A DNA stretch of 64,000 nucleotides from contig CAZABP010000015.1 of the NCBI GenBank assembly GCA_964483245.1, forward strand, positions 25,522 through 89,521. The letters are read 5' to 3'. Within the stretch, counting starts at the first letter, position 1; every line of letters begins with the position of its first letter. Made by a program: the position numbers and the translations under genes. A model generated the notes under the pieces. The model worked only from the letters and a program-made list of their open reading frames with translations, was not told the origin of the DNA and ran no database searches. Of this stretch, positions 9,197 through 17,866 are shown one piece after another. The stretch comes from CAZABP01 sp964483245. Its GTDB lineage: Bacteria; Planctomycetota; UBA1135; UBA2386.

Positions 9197-9672
9197 CAGC
9201 CGCCCTGCTCGACCGGAGCGGGCGGGGGCACCGGCGCGTCCCGTTCGGTCGCGCGCTGCGCGTCGATGCGGACGCGGTCGAGGATCCCATTGATGAATCC
9301 GCCGGAGTTGGCGGTCGAAAACTTCTTGCCGATCTCGATCGCCTCGTTGATCGCCACCTTCGGCGGGATGTCGGCGCAGTGCAGGATCTCGAAGCTCGCC
9401 ATCCGCAGCACGTTGCGGTCGATCGTCGCCATCCGGCGCAGGTCCCAGTTGCGCGCGACGCCGCGCAGGATCCGGTCGATCTCCGGCAGGTGTTCGATGG
9501 TCCCTTCGATCAACCGCGACGCGAACTGACGCACCTCCGGCTCCTTCGCCTCCTGGGCGAGGAATGCCGGCAGCTCGTCGAGGACTTCGCGCCCGCGCAG
9601 GTCGAACTGGTACAGGAACTGGACCGCGAGCTCACGGGCCTTGCTACGGCGGCGGAGTGGTGGGGTCTTCAC
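9196..9672 (-). CDS. nusB: Transcription antitermination protein NusB
   Basis: A 158-aa all-helical protein. The N-terminal RRRSKARELAVQFLYQFD is the classic NusB opening (RxxARExALQxLYxxD). Conserved LPEIDRIL, DRNVLRMASFEIL and a C-terminal PPKVAINEAIEIGKKF segment follow. NusB binds boxA RNA with NusE for antitermination of rRNA operons. GTG 9672 is preferred: it places the conserved motif 6-7 residues from the start, whereas longer frames are Pro/Arg-rich. It lies 85 bp after ribH and overlaps ftsY by one base; ribH-nusB adjacency is widespread in bacteria. Confidence 0.95.
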   Translation of the reverse strand: MKTPPLRRRSKARELAVQFLYQFDLRGREVLDELPAFLAQEAKEPEVRQFASRLIEGTIEHLPEIDRILRGVARNWDLRRMATIDRNVLRMASFEILHCADIPPKVAINEAIEIGKKFSTANSGGFINGILDRVRIDAQRATERDAPVPPPAPVEQGG

Positions 9673-9757
9673 GGTGGCGAAAGAGCAGCTGGGTGCAGCG
9701 GGCGGGGCAGGATACGACCGCCACCGTGGCCGGGGAAGAGCGGTGGGCGGCCGCGCC

Positions 9758-10240
9758 TCAGCGGGCGCGGAACGGGGCCAGCGCCTGCACGATCTCGAGC
9801 GCCGCGATCGCGGCTTCGGCCCCCTTGTTGCCCTCATTGCCACCGGCGCGAGCGCGCGCCTGCTCCTCGTCTTCGCAGGTCAGTACGCCGAACAGGACCG
9901 GAACCCCGGTGCTGAGCCCGGCTGCCATCACGCCGCGCGCCGCCTCGGCACAGACGAACTGGTAGTGGTCGGTGCCACCGCGGATCACGACGCCCAGCGT
10001 GATCACGGCGTCGAACCGTCCGCTCTGCGCTGCCATCTGCGCTGCCAGCGGCAGCTCGAAGGCGCCCGGCACGTGGATCGTCTCGAGGTGTGCCGAGTCG
10101 ACGCCGTGTCGCGTCAGGGTCTCGACCGCCCCTTCGCGCAAGCGTTCCGTCAGCGCCTCGTGGAAGCGGGCGACGATCAGCGCGAATCGTCTCCCGCGTC
10201 CGTCCGTGGTCGTGGTTGCCGCATTCCGGGTCCCGGCCAT
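9758..10240 (-). CDS. ribH: 6,7-dimethyl-8-ribityllumazine synthase
   Basis: A 160-aa lumazine synthase. RFALIVARFHEALTERL, VPGAFELPLAAQ, VIRGGTDHYQFVC and PVLFGVLTCEDEEQA are the family signatures that form the active site between subunits. It condenses 5-amino-6-ribitylamino-uracil with dihydroxybutanone phosphate in riboflavin synthesis and usually forms pentamers or 60-mer capsids. ATG 10240 gives a short Thr-rich leader before the first strand; longer in-frame starts add low-complexity sequence. Other rib genes are not in the window. Confidence 0.96.
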   Translation of the reverse strand: MAGTRNAATTTTDGRGRRFALIVARFHEALTERLREGAVETLTRHGVDSAHLETIHVPGAFELPLAAQMAAQSGRFDAVITLGVVIRGGTDHYQFVCAEAARGVMAAGLSTGVPVLFGVLTCEDEEQARARAGGNEGNKGAEAAIAALEIVQALAPFRAR

Positions 10241-10355
10241 GCCGGGAACGCTAACCGCTGGGTAGCGGAACGCCTCCGCGCTCCGCGGAACGCGCGCGCG
10301 GCAGCGGTACTCGCTAGGGGCTTCTCGAATCCTGCGGGCTAAGCTCCGCCGCCCC

Positions 10356-10733
10356 GTGTTGCTGCTGTTCTGGATCGCGTTCGTCGTGACGCTGCTGCTG
10401 CTGGGCGGAGCGCTGTGGACCGGCTGGTCCCGGCGCCGGCGCCTGCACCTGGTCGTGGCGCCGCTCGGGCTCGTCGCCCTCGGCGTCGCGATCCTGCTGG
10501 CCGAGCAGCTCGGCCGCACCCGCGAATTCCCGCCGACCGTGCTGGCGATCCACCTGTTCTTCGCCAAGACCGGCGCGCTGCTGGCGCTGCCGGTCGTCGC
10601 GACCGGGGTGCTGCTGCTGCGCAACCCGCGGTGGCGCCGCCTGCATCGGATCGCGGTGCTGCTGTTCGCCGCCGGCGCGCTGACCGCGACCGCCACCGGC
10701 ATCTGGATGTTCTCGCTGTCCACACCGAAGTGA
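10356..10733 (+). CDS. Small four-helix membrane protein of unknown function
   Basis: A 125-aa protein starting at GTG, with four predicted transmembrane helices at about residues 3-22, 30-48, 62-86 and 95-116. Short basic loops (WSRRRR, NPRWRRLHR) suggest positive-inside topology. The conserved-looking histidines (His31, His67, His97) are in or near the helices, which loosely recalls DUF420 or cytochrome b561-like small membrane proteins, but I cannot assign it. It is 27 bp upstream of the signal peptidase gene and may be cotranscribed. Confidence 0.7.
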   Translation: MLLLFWIAFVVTLLLLGGALWTGWSRRRRLHLVVAPLGLVALGVAILLAEQLGRTREFPPTVLAIHLFFAKTGALLALPVVATGVLLLRNPRWRRLHRIAVLLFAAGALTATATGIWMFSLSTPK

Positions 10734-10760
10734 CGCGACGCCACGGCCGATAGGAGGGCC

Positions 10761-11294
10761 GTGCAGACCGGAGCAACCAACCCGCGGCGCCGCCAGGTGG
10801 CGCGGCGGATCGCCTGGGACCTCGCGCGCGGCCTCGCTCTGATCCTGCTGCTCCACCTGTTCGTGCTGCAGGTCAGCGTCGTGCGCGGCCAGTCGATGCG
10901 GCCGTGCCTCGAGGATGGTGACCGGCTGGTCATCGACCGGATCTGCTACCAGGTCATGAACGTCGAGCGGTTCGACGTCGTCGTGCTGCAGGCGCCGAGC
11001 CTGCCGGACGTCGACTTCGTCAAGCGCGTCGTCGGGCTGCCGGGCGACCATGTCCGGATCGCGCGCGGGGTCCTGTTCGTCAACGGCGAGCCGGTCGACG
11101 AGACGATCGCCGCCGTGCCGGACCACGCCGAGATGGCCGAGCTGGTCGTGACCGACGGACACTACTTCGTGCTCGGCGACAACCGGCCGGTCAGCTTCGA
11201 CTCGCGCGAGTTCGGGCTCGTGCCGGCCGAGAACCTGCGCGGCAAGGTGCGCGCGCGGTTCTGGCCGCTGGCGCGCGCGACCGTGTTTCCCTGA
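10761..11294 (+). CDS. lepB: Signal peptidase I
   Basis: A 177-aa S26A peptidase with one N-terminal membrane anchor (residues about 22-42). The catalytic serine is Ser45 in GQSMRP and the general base is Lys88 in FVKRVVGLPGD. Boxes D and E appear as GHYFVLGDNRPVSFDSREFG. It cleaves signal peptides of exported proteins at the outer face of the inner membrane, relevant to the many secreted products nearby. GTG 10761 is used; AGGAGG at 10752-10757 is only 3 bases away, which is close, so GTG 10797 (residue 13) is an alternative start that leaves the anchor intact. Confidence 0.93.
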   Translation: MQTGATNPRRRQVARRIAWDLARGLALILLLHLFVLQVSVVRGQSMRPCLEDGDRLVIDRICYQVMNVERFDVVVLQAPSLPDVDFVKRVVGLPGDHVRIARGVLFVNGEPVDETIAAVPDHAEMAELVVTDGHYFVLGDNRPVSFDSREFGLVPAENLRGKVRARFWPLARATVFP

Positions 11295-11325
11295 TCCGGG
11301 CCGGCCGCGAGTAATCTGCGCGCAC

Positions 11326-11991
11326 GTGCGCAGCTCGGATCGGATCCTCGTCGTCGGTGGGGCAGGCGGCATCGGCGCCGCGATCGCGGCGGAGTACGCG
11401 CCGCGCGCGGTGATCTGGTCGCGCCGCCACGGCGTCGACGCCGGGGACGAAGCGAGCGTCACGCGCGCGGCGGAGGCGCTGCTGGCAGATGGGGGTGCGC
11501 CCTATGCGATCGTGCACTCCGTCGGTGACTTCGACGAGCGGCCGCTGCTGCACAGCGACTTCGCGTTCTGGCGCTGGATGCTGGACAGCAATCTGACCAG
11601 CGCGTTCCTGACGGCGCGCGCCTTGGTGCCCGCGATGGTCGCGGCGCAGCGCGGGCGCGTGCTGTTCTTCTCCGCGGCCGGCGCCGACGACGGCACGGCG
11701 AAGACGCGCGCTCCGGTCTACTTCGCTGCCAAGGCAGCCCTCTGCTCGCTGGCGCGCTCGCTGGCGCGCGAAGTGGCTTCGAGCGGCGTCACGGTCAACG
11801 TGCTGTCGCCTGGCATCATCCGCCACCAAGACAGCCACGCCGCCAGCCAGGACCGGATCGGACCGACGGTGCCGCTCGGCCGCGAAGGCACGCCCCGCGA
11901 TCTGTTGGGTGCGGTGCGACTGCTGCTCGGCGAGGAAGGTGCCTACATCACCGGCGCCAACCTGACGATCGACGGCGGGCTGTCGGCGTAG
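11326..11991 (+). CDS. Short-chain dehydrogenase/reductase (FabG-like)
   Basis: A 221-aa SDR. The N-terminal cofactor loop is VGGAGGIGAAIAAEY, followed by a shortened second strand (AVIWSRRHGVD). An HSVGDF segment replaces the usual NNAG, and the active site has FFSAAGADD and a YFAAK catalytic Tyr/Lys pair. The C-terminus ITGANLTIDGGLSA is typical of FabG-like 3-oxoacyl reductases. NAD(P)H use is expected; the substrate cannot be told. The protein is somewhat shorter than FabG (about 245 aa), with the gap in the region before the third strand. Start GTG 11326. Confidence 0.85.
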   Translation: MRSSDRILVVGGAGGIGAAIAAEYAPRAVIWSRRHGVDAGDEASVTRAAEALLADGGAPYAIVHSVGDFDERPLLHSDFAFWRWMLDSNLTSAFLTARALVPAMVAAQRGRVLFFSAAGADDGTAKTRAPVYFAAKAALCSLARSLAREVASSGVTVNVLSPGIIRHQDSHAASQDRIGPTVPLGREGTPRDLLGAVRLLLGEEGAYITGANLTIDGGLSA

Positions 11992-12008
11992 GCCGCCGCG
12001 GCGACCAG

Positions 12009-12896
12009 CTACGCGTTGTCCGGCAGCGGTTCCCGCTCGACCGGGTTCACCAGGGTCCCGATCCCCTCGATCCAGGCGCGCATCTGCTGGCCCGCGCGGA
12101 TCGGGCCGACCCCTTCCGGTGTGCCCATCGCGAGGACGTCGCCGGGCCGCAGCGTGAAGTGCCGCGCCAGATACTCGATTGCCGCGGCGACGCCGACGAC
12201 CATCAGCGAGGTCCGGCTCTGCTGGCGCAGCTCCTCGTCGACGTGCAGCGTCATCGCGGCGTCGTGGATCCCGACCGCCGCGTCGCGCGGCACCACCCAA
12301 GGTCCCAGCGGACAGAACGTGTCGAACGACTTGCTGCGCAGCCAGGGCTTGCCGGCGTCACGGTCGGTGCCCTGCAGCTTCCGCGCCGTGACGTCGTTCA
12401 ACACCGTGTAGCCGGCGACCAGCTCCAGTGCGCGCGCCACCGGGACGTGCTTGCGCCCGCGTGCGTCCGGGTCCGCGAACCCGAGGATCACACCGAGCTC
12501 GAGCTCGTGGTCGATCCGCGACTCGACCCCGTGCGGCAGCCGCACCGGATCGCCGTGGCCGACCAGCGTGTCAGCCAGCTTGGCGAACACGATCGGCTCG
12601 TCCGGGACCGCGGCGCCGAACTCGGCCGCGTGCGCCGCGAAGTTCTTGCCCAGGCACAGGATCTTGCTCGGGTGCGCGACCGGCGGCAGGAACTGCTCCG
12701 GCCGCGCAATCCGCTCCGCGTCACGGCAGCGCGCCCGCAGGTCCGCGACGTCGAGCGCGCCGGCGGCGAGCAGCTCTTCGGCGCGCAGCGCGCCGAGATC
12801 GAACCAACCGCCGCCCGGCTCCGGCAGCGCGGCGCCGAGGCGCCGCCCACCGCGCCGATACGCGAACCAGACCGGTGCCAGCGGTTCGGTCGGCAC
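12009..12896 (-). CDS. Fumarylacetoacetate hydrolase family protein
   Basis: A 295-aa protein with the FAH fold: KILCLGKNFAAHAAEFG at the start of the catalytic domain, IVFAKLADTLVGHGDPVRLP, the metal-binding acidic motif IDHELELGVILG, then YTVLNDVTARKLQ and a final GDVLAMGTPEGVGPI. The family includes fumarylacetoacetase-like C-C bond hydrolases, oxaloacetate decarboxylases and acylpyruvases, all Mg/Mn-dependent, and the motifs do not separate these. The GTG start at 12896 lies 9 bp from the stop of the upstream secreted repeat protein; a functional link between them is not evident. Confidence 0.85.
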   Translation of the reverse strand: MPTEPLAPVWFAYRRGGRRLGAALPEPGGGWFDLGALRAEELLAAGALDVADLRARCRDAERIARPEQFLPPVAHPSKILCLGKNFAAHAAEFGAAVPDEPIVFAKLADTLVGHGDPVRLPHGVESRIDHELELGVILGFADPDARGRKHVPVARALELVAGYTVLNDVTARKLQGTDRDAGKPWLRSKSFDTFCPLGPWVVPRDAAVGIHDAAMTLHVDEELRQQSRTSLMVVGVAAAIEYLARHFTLRPGDVLAMGTPEGVGPIRAGQQMRAWIEGIGTLVNPVEREPLPDNA

Positions 12897-12905
12897 CGGT
12901 CGCTG

Positions 12906-14651
12906 TCAGCAGGCGCCGAGCGCGAGCAGCGCGTAGATCGTGCAGAGCAATGGCTGGTCTTCCCACCAGCGCGAGTTCTGCTCGTTGATCCAGCTGCCGT
13001 CGGGTCGCTGCGTCTGCTCGAGGTGCGCGCGCAGCTCCTTGCGCCAGTCGATCGTCTTGCCGCCGTCGGCCGGCAGCTGCTCGATGCCGCTGATGTCGAG
13101 CGCCTGCGCCATGACCATGTAGTAGTAGAACAGGCCCTGATAGCGCGCCTTCTCCGGCATGCTCGGATCGGCGCCGGGGTTCTCGGTCAACGACCAGTTC
13201 TGCGACAGCCACTGCACGGCGCTGCGCACGCGGAGGTCCTCCTTGCCGACGCCGCACAGCGTGTAGGCCTTCAGCAGCGCATACGTCATCGATCCGTAGC
13301 TGCGCGGATGCACGCTGCCGTCGGCCAGCTTGACGTAGCCGGCCGGCGAGTTGCCCGGGTAGTAGACGCCGCCGCCGTCGTCGCCACTGGTCATGTCGAC
13401 CCACTTCCCGTCGTCGTCCGGATTGCGCGTGCGCGCCTGATGGTCGTTGACCTCTTTCAGGTTCTGCGTCCGCTGCAGGAACACCAGCGCCTTGTCGAAC
13501 GCTGCGTGCTCACCTTCGAGTCCGCTCGCGCGCAGCGACTCCAGCGCGAACTGCAGGTTGCTGAGGTCTCCGCGCTCGGAGCCGCCGTAGCCGATCGAGC
13601 CGTAGTCCCGGTCGCTCTTCGTGTACCCGCGCGTCTCGGTGTGCTGGATCCCGAGCGTGTAGCGTTGCGCCGCCGTCATCGCGTCCTGGTAGGCGTCCCC
13701 CTCGGCGGCTGCGAGTGCGGCGACCGCCGCCGACGTCGTGTAGTTGACGTTGCTGGTCCCGAACGAGCCGTCCGGGTTCTGCTGCCTGGCGAGCCAGGCG
13801 AGACCGCGGCCGATCAGCTCCGCCTCTTCCTTGCTGCGCAGCGATGCCGGCTTGGTCTGCAGCGCGGCGAGTCCCAGCGCCGTCAGCTCGACCGACGGGA
13901 CCTTCCCCTTCGGCGTCGGCATCTGGATCGCGCCATCGTCGAACGTCTTGGCGATGAAGTCCCAACCCTTCTGCTGCGCCGGCGAGAAGTCGGCCAGCGG
14001 CGGCGTCTTGCCGGGCGCGGGTGCCTCCTGCCCCTGCGTCCGCTCGGCATGCTGCAGCGCCACCAGTTCGACCAGCGCGGCGACCGACGCGCCCAGATCC
14101 GGCTTGCCATCCGCGCTGTGCACGAGCCCATCCTCGGCGATCGCCGCTGTGGCCTGCTTGCTCCAGGCCTTGGAGTCCTCACCTGTCTGCCGGCGCACGC
14201 GTTCGACGACCTCTTCGAACGCCGAGCCGAGGCTGCCGCGATGCCCGCGGCTGGCCAGCTTCTCGAGCTGCGCGTTGGCGATCCGGATCTCCTCTGCGTA
14301 CCCCTCCGGATCCATGATCCGCAGCGCATCGAGGACCCAGCGCGTCGTCAGCAGCGGATCGGCCCCGGCGCTGTCGGCGAACATCCCGTCCTTCGTGCGC
14401 CGCTCGACCAGGAACCCCAGCGCGCGGTGCGCCCAGGGGCCGTCCTTGGCGTGGTAGAAGCGGTGCGAGTGGCCGGCCGCAGTCAGGAACTGCGCCGTCG
14501 ACAGCGCGGAGCCGTCACCGAGCGCGCCGCTCGCGTGCGGCTGGTTGCGGATCGCCCGGATCAGGCCGTCCACCGCGCCCTTGTTGGACTGCGATGGCGC
14601 GGGGGAAACCGTGCAAAGCACGGCCAGGAACGCCGTGATGGGTGCGGACAT
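12906..14651 (-). CDS. Secreted prenyltransferase/squalene-cyclase-repeat (alpha-toroid) protein
   Basis: A 581-aa protein with an N-terminal signal peptide (SAPITAFLAVLCTVSPAPSQ). Multiple alpha/alpha-toroid repeats are visible: LTALGLAALQTKPA, LAWLARQQNPDGSFGTSNVN, SAAVAALAAAEGD, ALVFLQRTQNLKEVND, SYGSMTYALLKAY, SAVQWLSQNWSL and LEQTQRPDGSWINEQNSRW. The GSxxDGSW-like QW motifs match the terpene-cyclase/prenyltransferase and complement-like repeat fold. No DxDD or DCTAE cyclase motif is seen, and a signal peptide is unusual for a cyclase. It is therefore more likely a binding or structural protein. ATG 14651 is chosen to give the signal peptide. Confidence 0.8.
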   Translation of the reverse strand: MSAPITAFLAVLCTVSPAPSQSNKGAVDGLIRAIRNQPHASGALGDGSALSTAQFLTAAGHSHRFYHAKDGPWAHRALGFLVERRTKDGMFADSAGADPLLTTRWVLDALRIMDPEGYAEEIRIANAQLEKLASRGHRGSLGSAFEEVVERVRRQTGEDSKAWSKQATAAIAEDGLVHSADGKPDLGASVAALVELVALQHAERTQGQEAPAPGKTPPLADFSPAQQKGWDFIAKTFDDGAIQMPTPKGKVPSVELTALGLAALQTKPASLRSKEEAELIGRGLAWLARQQNPDGSFGTSNVNYTTSAAVAALAAAEGDAYQDAMTAAQRYTLGIQHTETRGYTKSDRDYGSIGYGGSERGDLSNLQFALESLRASGLEGEHAAFDKALVFLQRTQNLKEVNDHQARTRNPDDDGKWVDMTSGDDGGGVYYPGNSPAGYVKLADGSVHPRSYGSMTYALLKAYTLCGVGKEDLRVRSAVQWLSQNWSLTENPGADPSMPEKARYQGLFYYYMVMAQALDISGIEQLPADGGKTIDWRKELRAHLEQTQRPDGSWINEQNSRWWEDQPLLCTIYALLALGAC

Positions 14652-14820
14652 GTGGCCTCGCGAAGCGGATGCGGATGGACCGAACGGTAGGCCGGCCAAC
14701 GGAATCCACAAGCAACGGTTCACCCCGGCCGGGAGCCGGCCGGGCCGGTCTGCGCGCCCGTCGGACCGGGCGCGATCGGCCGTTCGCATGCGCGGTGTGC
14801 GCCGTAGGATCCGGCGCGCG

Positions 14821-15963
14821 ATGAACGCCCGGCTCCGCGCGCTGCAGGACTACCCGATGGTCGAGCTGGACCGCCGCAAGGCGGCCGTCGAGGCGCGCGG
14901 GATCCGCGTCCTCGACTTCGGCACCGGCGACCCGCGCGAACCGACGCCCGGCTTCATCCGCGACGCGTTCTGCCGCGCGATGCCGGAGGTGAGCCAGTAT
15001 CCGAAGGTCGCCGGCACGCCTGGCATGCGCCGGGCCGCGGCCGGCTACCTGCAGCGGCGGTTCGGCGTCGCCGTCGATCCGGACCGTGAGCTGCTGCCGA
15101 CGCAGGGGAGCAAGGAGGCGATCTTCCATCTGCCGATGGTGTTCGTCGATGTGCCGTCCGCGCGCGACGTCGTGCTGTACGGCGTGCCGGCGTATCCGGT
15201 GTTCCAGATCGGCGCGCTGTTCGCGCAGGCGCAACCGCACGAAGTCCCGCTCGGCCCGCACAACGACTACCTGCTGGATCCTGACGCGATCGCGCCGGAC
15301 CTGCTCGCGCGCACGGCGCTCGTGTTCCTGAACTACCCACACAATCCGACCGGGCAGCTGCTGCCGGCGGAGCTGTTCGCGCGCTGGGTCGCCGCGCGCG
15401 ACCGGCACGGCTTCGTGTTGGTCTCCGACGAGTGCTATGCGGACCTCTACTACGAGACGCCGCCGCACTCGCTGCTCGAGTTCGGCCGTGCCGGCTGCCT
15501 CGCCGTGCACTCGCTGAGCAAGCGTTCCGGCATGACCGGGTATCGCAGCGGGTTCGTTGCCGGCGACGCGGAGCTGATCGCGTTCTACCGGCGGTTCCGC
15601 GCCGGCATGGGCGTGGCGCCGACCGATCCCGTGCAGGCTGCCGCCGAAGTGGCGTGGGGAGACGATGCGCACGCCGCTGCGCGACGGGCGTGCTTCGCCG
15701 CCAAGCGCGACGTGTTCCTGCAGCGGTTCGCCGAGCTCGGGCTGCGCGTCTGGCCCGGTCCGTCGACGCTGTTCGTCTGGGTCGAGGTGCCGCCCGGTCG
15801 CAACGACCGCGCCTATGCCGAGCAACTGCTCGAGCGCGGCATCCTGGTCTCACCCGGGTCGTTCTTCGGCCCGGGGCAGGAGCGGTTCGTGCGGCTGGCG
15901 CTGGTGCCGTCGCTCGAGGAGTGCAAGCAGGCCGCGCAGAGCTGGCCCGGATCCGATGGATGA
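14821..15963 (+). CDS. dapC: Succinyldiaminopimelate transaminase (PLP aminotransferase)
   Basis: A 380-aa fold-type I class I/II aminotransferase. Key segments are YPKVAGTPGMRRAAAGYL, the Asn/Pro loop NYPHNPTGQLLP, the PLP aspartate in VSDECYADLYY, the Schiff-base lysine in HSLSKRSGMTGYRSG, and the C-terminal arginine in ERFVRLALVPS. Class alone would allow several amino acids, but it is fused into a dapC-dapD-dapE run, which argues for N-succinyl-2-amino-6-ketopimelate transamination. ATG 14821 starts the family-like MNARLRALQDYPMVEL; longer frames overlap the divergent gene. Its end overlaps dapD by 8 bp. Confidence 0.88.
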   Translation: MNARLRALQDYPMVELDRRKAAVEARGIRVLDFGTGDPREPTPGFIRDAFCRAMPEVSQYPKVAGTPGMRRAAAGYLQRRFGVAVDPDRELLPTQGSKEAIFHLPMVFVDVPSARDVVLYGVPAYPVFQIGALFAQAQPHEVPLGPHNDYLLDPDAIAPDLLARTALVFLNYPHNPTGQLLPAELFARWVAARDRHGFVLVSDECYADLYYETPPHSLLEFGRAGCLAVHSLSKRSGMTGYRSGFVAGDAELIAFYRRFRAGMGVAPTDPVQAAAEVAWGDDAHAAARRACFAAKRDVFLQRFAELGLRVWPGPSTLFVWVEVPPGRNDRAYAEQLLERGILVSPGSFFGPGQERFVRLALVPSLEECKQAAQSWPGSDG

Positions 15964-16771
15964 GCTGAAACGGAACATCGAAGCGGCGTTCGCGCAGCGG
16001 GAGCTGCTGCGCGAGCGGACCTACGAGGACGCCGTGCGCGAGACCGTGGCGCGGCTCGACCGCGGCGAGCTGCGCGTCGCCGAGCCGCAGGACGGTGGCT
16101 GGATCGTGCACGACTGGGTGCAGAAGGCGGTCGGGCTGTACTTCGCCGTCGCCAGCATGGAGCTGCACGACGTCGGGCCATTCCAGTTCCACGACAAGGT
16201 CCCGCTGAAGCACGGCCTCGACACCGCGCGCGTGCGCGTCGTGCCGCCCGGCACGGTCCGCTACGGCGCGTTCCTGGAGCCGGGGTGCGTCGTGATGCCG
16301 GCCTACGTCAACATCGGCGCGCGCGTCGGGGCGCGCACGATGGTCGACACCTGGGCGACCGTCGGTTCCTGTGCCCAGGTCGGCGCGGACGTGCACCTGA
16401 GCGGTGGCGTCGGGATCGGCGGCGTGCTCGAGCCACCGGGCGCGCGTCCGGTCATCGTCGAGGACGGCGCGTTCATCGGCTCGCGCTGCATCCTGGTCGA
16501 GGGCGTGCTGGTCGGCGCGCGCGCGGTGCTGGGCGCCAACGTCGTGCTGACGGCGAGCACGCCGATCGTCGACGTGACCGGCGACCAGCCGCAGATCCAG
16601 AAGGGGCGCGTGCCACCGGAGTCGGTCGTGATCCCGGGCACGCTGCCCAAACGGTTCCCGGCCGGCGAGTTCGGCACCCCGTGCGCATTGATCATCGGCC
16701 GGCGCAAGCCGTCGACCGACTTGAAGACGAGCCTGAACGCGGCGCTGCGCGAGTTCGCCGTCAGCGTCTGA
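15956..16771 (+). CDS. dapD: 2,3,4,5-tetrahydropyridine-2,6-dicarboxylate N-succinyltransferase
   Basis: A 271-aa left-handed beta-helix acyltransferase, close to the usual 274. An N-terminal helical domain (LKRNIEAAFAQRELL) is followed by FHDKVPLK and VRVVPPGTVRYGAFL. Hexapeptide repeats run through VVMPAYVNIGARVGARTMVD, CAQVGADVHLSGGVGIGGVL and EDGAFIGSRCILVEGVLVG. These match DapD, which succinylates tetrahydrodipicolinate using succinyl-CoA. The start lies inside the dapC end (8-bp overlap) and the stop shares one base with the dapE start, so translation of all three genes is probably coupled. Confidence 0.96.
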   Translation: MDELKRNIEAAFAQRELLRERTYEDAVRETVARLDRGELRVAEPQDGGWIVHDWVQKAVGLYFAVASMELHDVGPFQFHDKVPLKHGLDTARVRVVPPGTVRYGAFLEPGCVVMPAYVNIGARVGARTMVDTWATVGSCAQVGADVHLSGGVGIGGVLEPPGARPVIVEDGAFIGSRCILVEGVLVGARAVLGANVVLTASTPIVDVTGDQPQIQKGRVPPESVVIPGTLPKRFPAGEFGTPCALIIGRRKPSTDLKTSLNAALREFAVSV

Positions 16772-17850
16772 TGCGGTTCGACTTCGCCGATCCGGTCGCG
16801 CTGACCGAGACGCTGCTCGGGATCGCGAGTCCCTCTGGCGCCGAGCGCGCGCTGTGCGACGCGCTCGAACCGGAGCTCGCGCGGCTGCGGCCGCACGAGC
16901 TGGTCCGCGCCGGCGACAATCTGTGCATGGTCCCGCGCGCGCCGCGCGCCGGGCGGAGCACGCTGCTGCTCGGGGGGCATCTCGACACGGTGCCGGCGCT
17001 CGGCGAACACCCGGTGCGGCGCGACGGCGACCGGCTGCATGGGCTCGGCGCCTCCGACATGAAGGGCGCGGACGCCGTGCTGCTCGCGATCCTCGCCGAA
17101 GCCTGCGCGCGCGAACCGCGGCACGATCTGGTCGGGGTGCTGTACGCGAACGAGGAGGTGGCGTACGCGCAGAGCGGGATGCCGGGGATACGCGCTGCCG
17201 CCCGCGCGGCCTTCGACCGCGTCGATCTCGCCGTGTTGATGGAGCCGACCGACGGCCGGATCGAGCTCGGCTGTCTCGGCACCTGCCATGCGCGCGTGAC
17301 GTTCCGCGGCCGGCGCGCCCACTCCGCGCGACCGTGGCAGGGGGAGAACGCGATCCACAAGGCGGCCGGGCTGCTGGCCCGGCTCCGTGACCGCGCGCCG
17401 ATCGTGCACCACCATGCCGGACTCGAGTTCCGCGAGGTCGTGTCGGCGACGACGGCGGCGATGCAAGGCGCGCGCAACGTGATCCCGGATCAGTTCACGT
17501 TGAACCTGAACTACCGCTTCGCACCCGGCAAAGAGGAGGCGCAGGTGCGGGAGGAGCTGGATCGGCTGATCGCCGGCGAAGCGGACTGGGAGCTGACCGA
17601 CTTCGCGCCGGCCGGGCGCGTCTGTGCCGCGAATCCGCTGCTGGCCGAGCTCCGCCGCGCCGCCGGCGAGCCGGAGCTGTGCGCGAAGCAGGCCTGGACC
17701 GACGTCGGGCGGATGTCGGCATGGGGGATTGACGCGATCAACTGGGGTCCCGGCGCGACGGCGCAGGCGCATCAGGCCGGGGAATGGGTGTCGATCGCCG
17801 CGCTGCGCGACGCGCACGCCGTGCTGCGGCGCTGGTTGTTCACCGCTTAG
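16771..17850 (+). CDS. dapE: Succinyl-diaminopimelate desuccinylase
   Basis: A 359-aa M20-family di-zinc hydrolase. Metal ligands and catalytic residues are visible: GGHLDTVPAL (His and Asp), GLGASDMKGADAVLL (bridging Asp), YANEEVAY (catalytic Glu and ligand Glu), MEPTDGRIELG and a late His in TAQAHQAGEW. The dimerisation domain is in the middle (HARVTFRGRRAHSARP). It removes succinate from N-succinyl-LL-diaminopimelate, the last step of the succinylase branch. The ATG shares one base with the dapD stop (TGATG). It converges on the 17867 gene with a 16-bp gap. Confidence 0.94.
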   Translation: MRFDFADPVALTETLLGIASPSGAERALCDALEPELARLRPHELVRAGDNLCMVPRAPRAGRSTLLLGGHLDTVPALGEHPVRRDGDRLHGLGASDMKGADAVLLAILAEACAREPRHDLVGVLYANEEVAYAQSGMPGIRAAARAAFDRVDLAVLMEPTDGRIELGCLGTCHARVTFRGRRAHSARPWQGENAIHKAAGLLARLRDRAPIVHHHAGLEFREVVSATTAAMQGARNVIPDQFTLNLNYRFAPGKEEAQVREELDRLIAGEADWELTDFAPAGRVCAANPLLAELRRAAGEPELCAKQAWTDVGRMSAWGIDAINWGPGATAQAHQAGEWVSIAALRDAHAVLRRWLFTA

Positions 17851-17866
17851 GCCACGTGCGCCCCGG

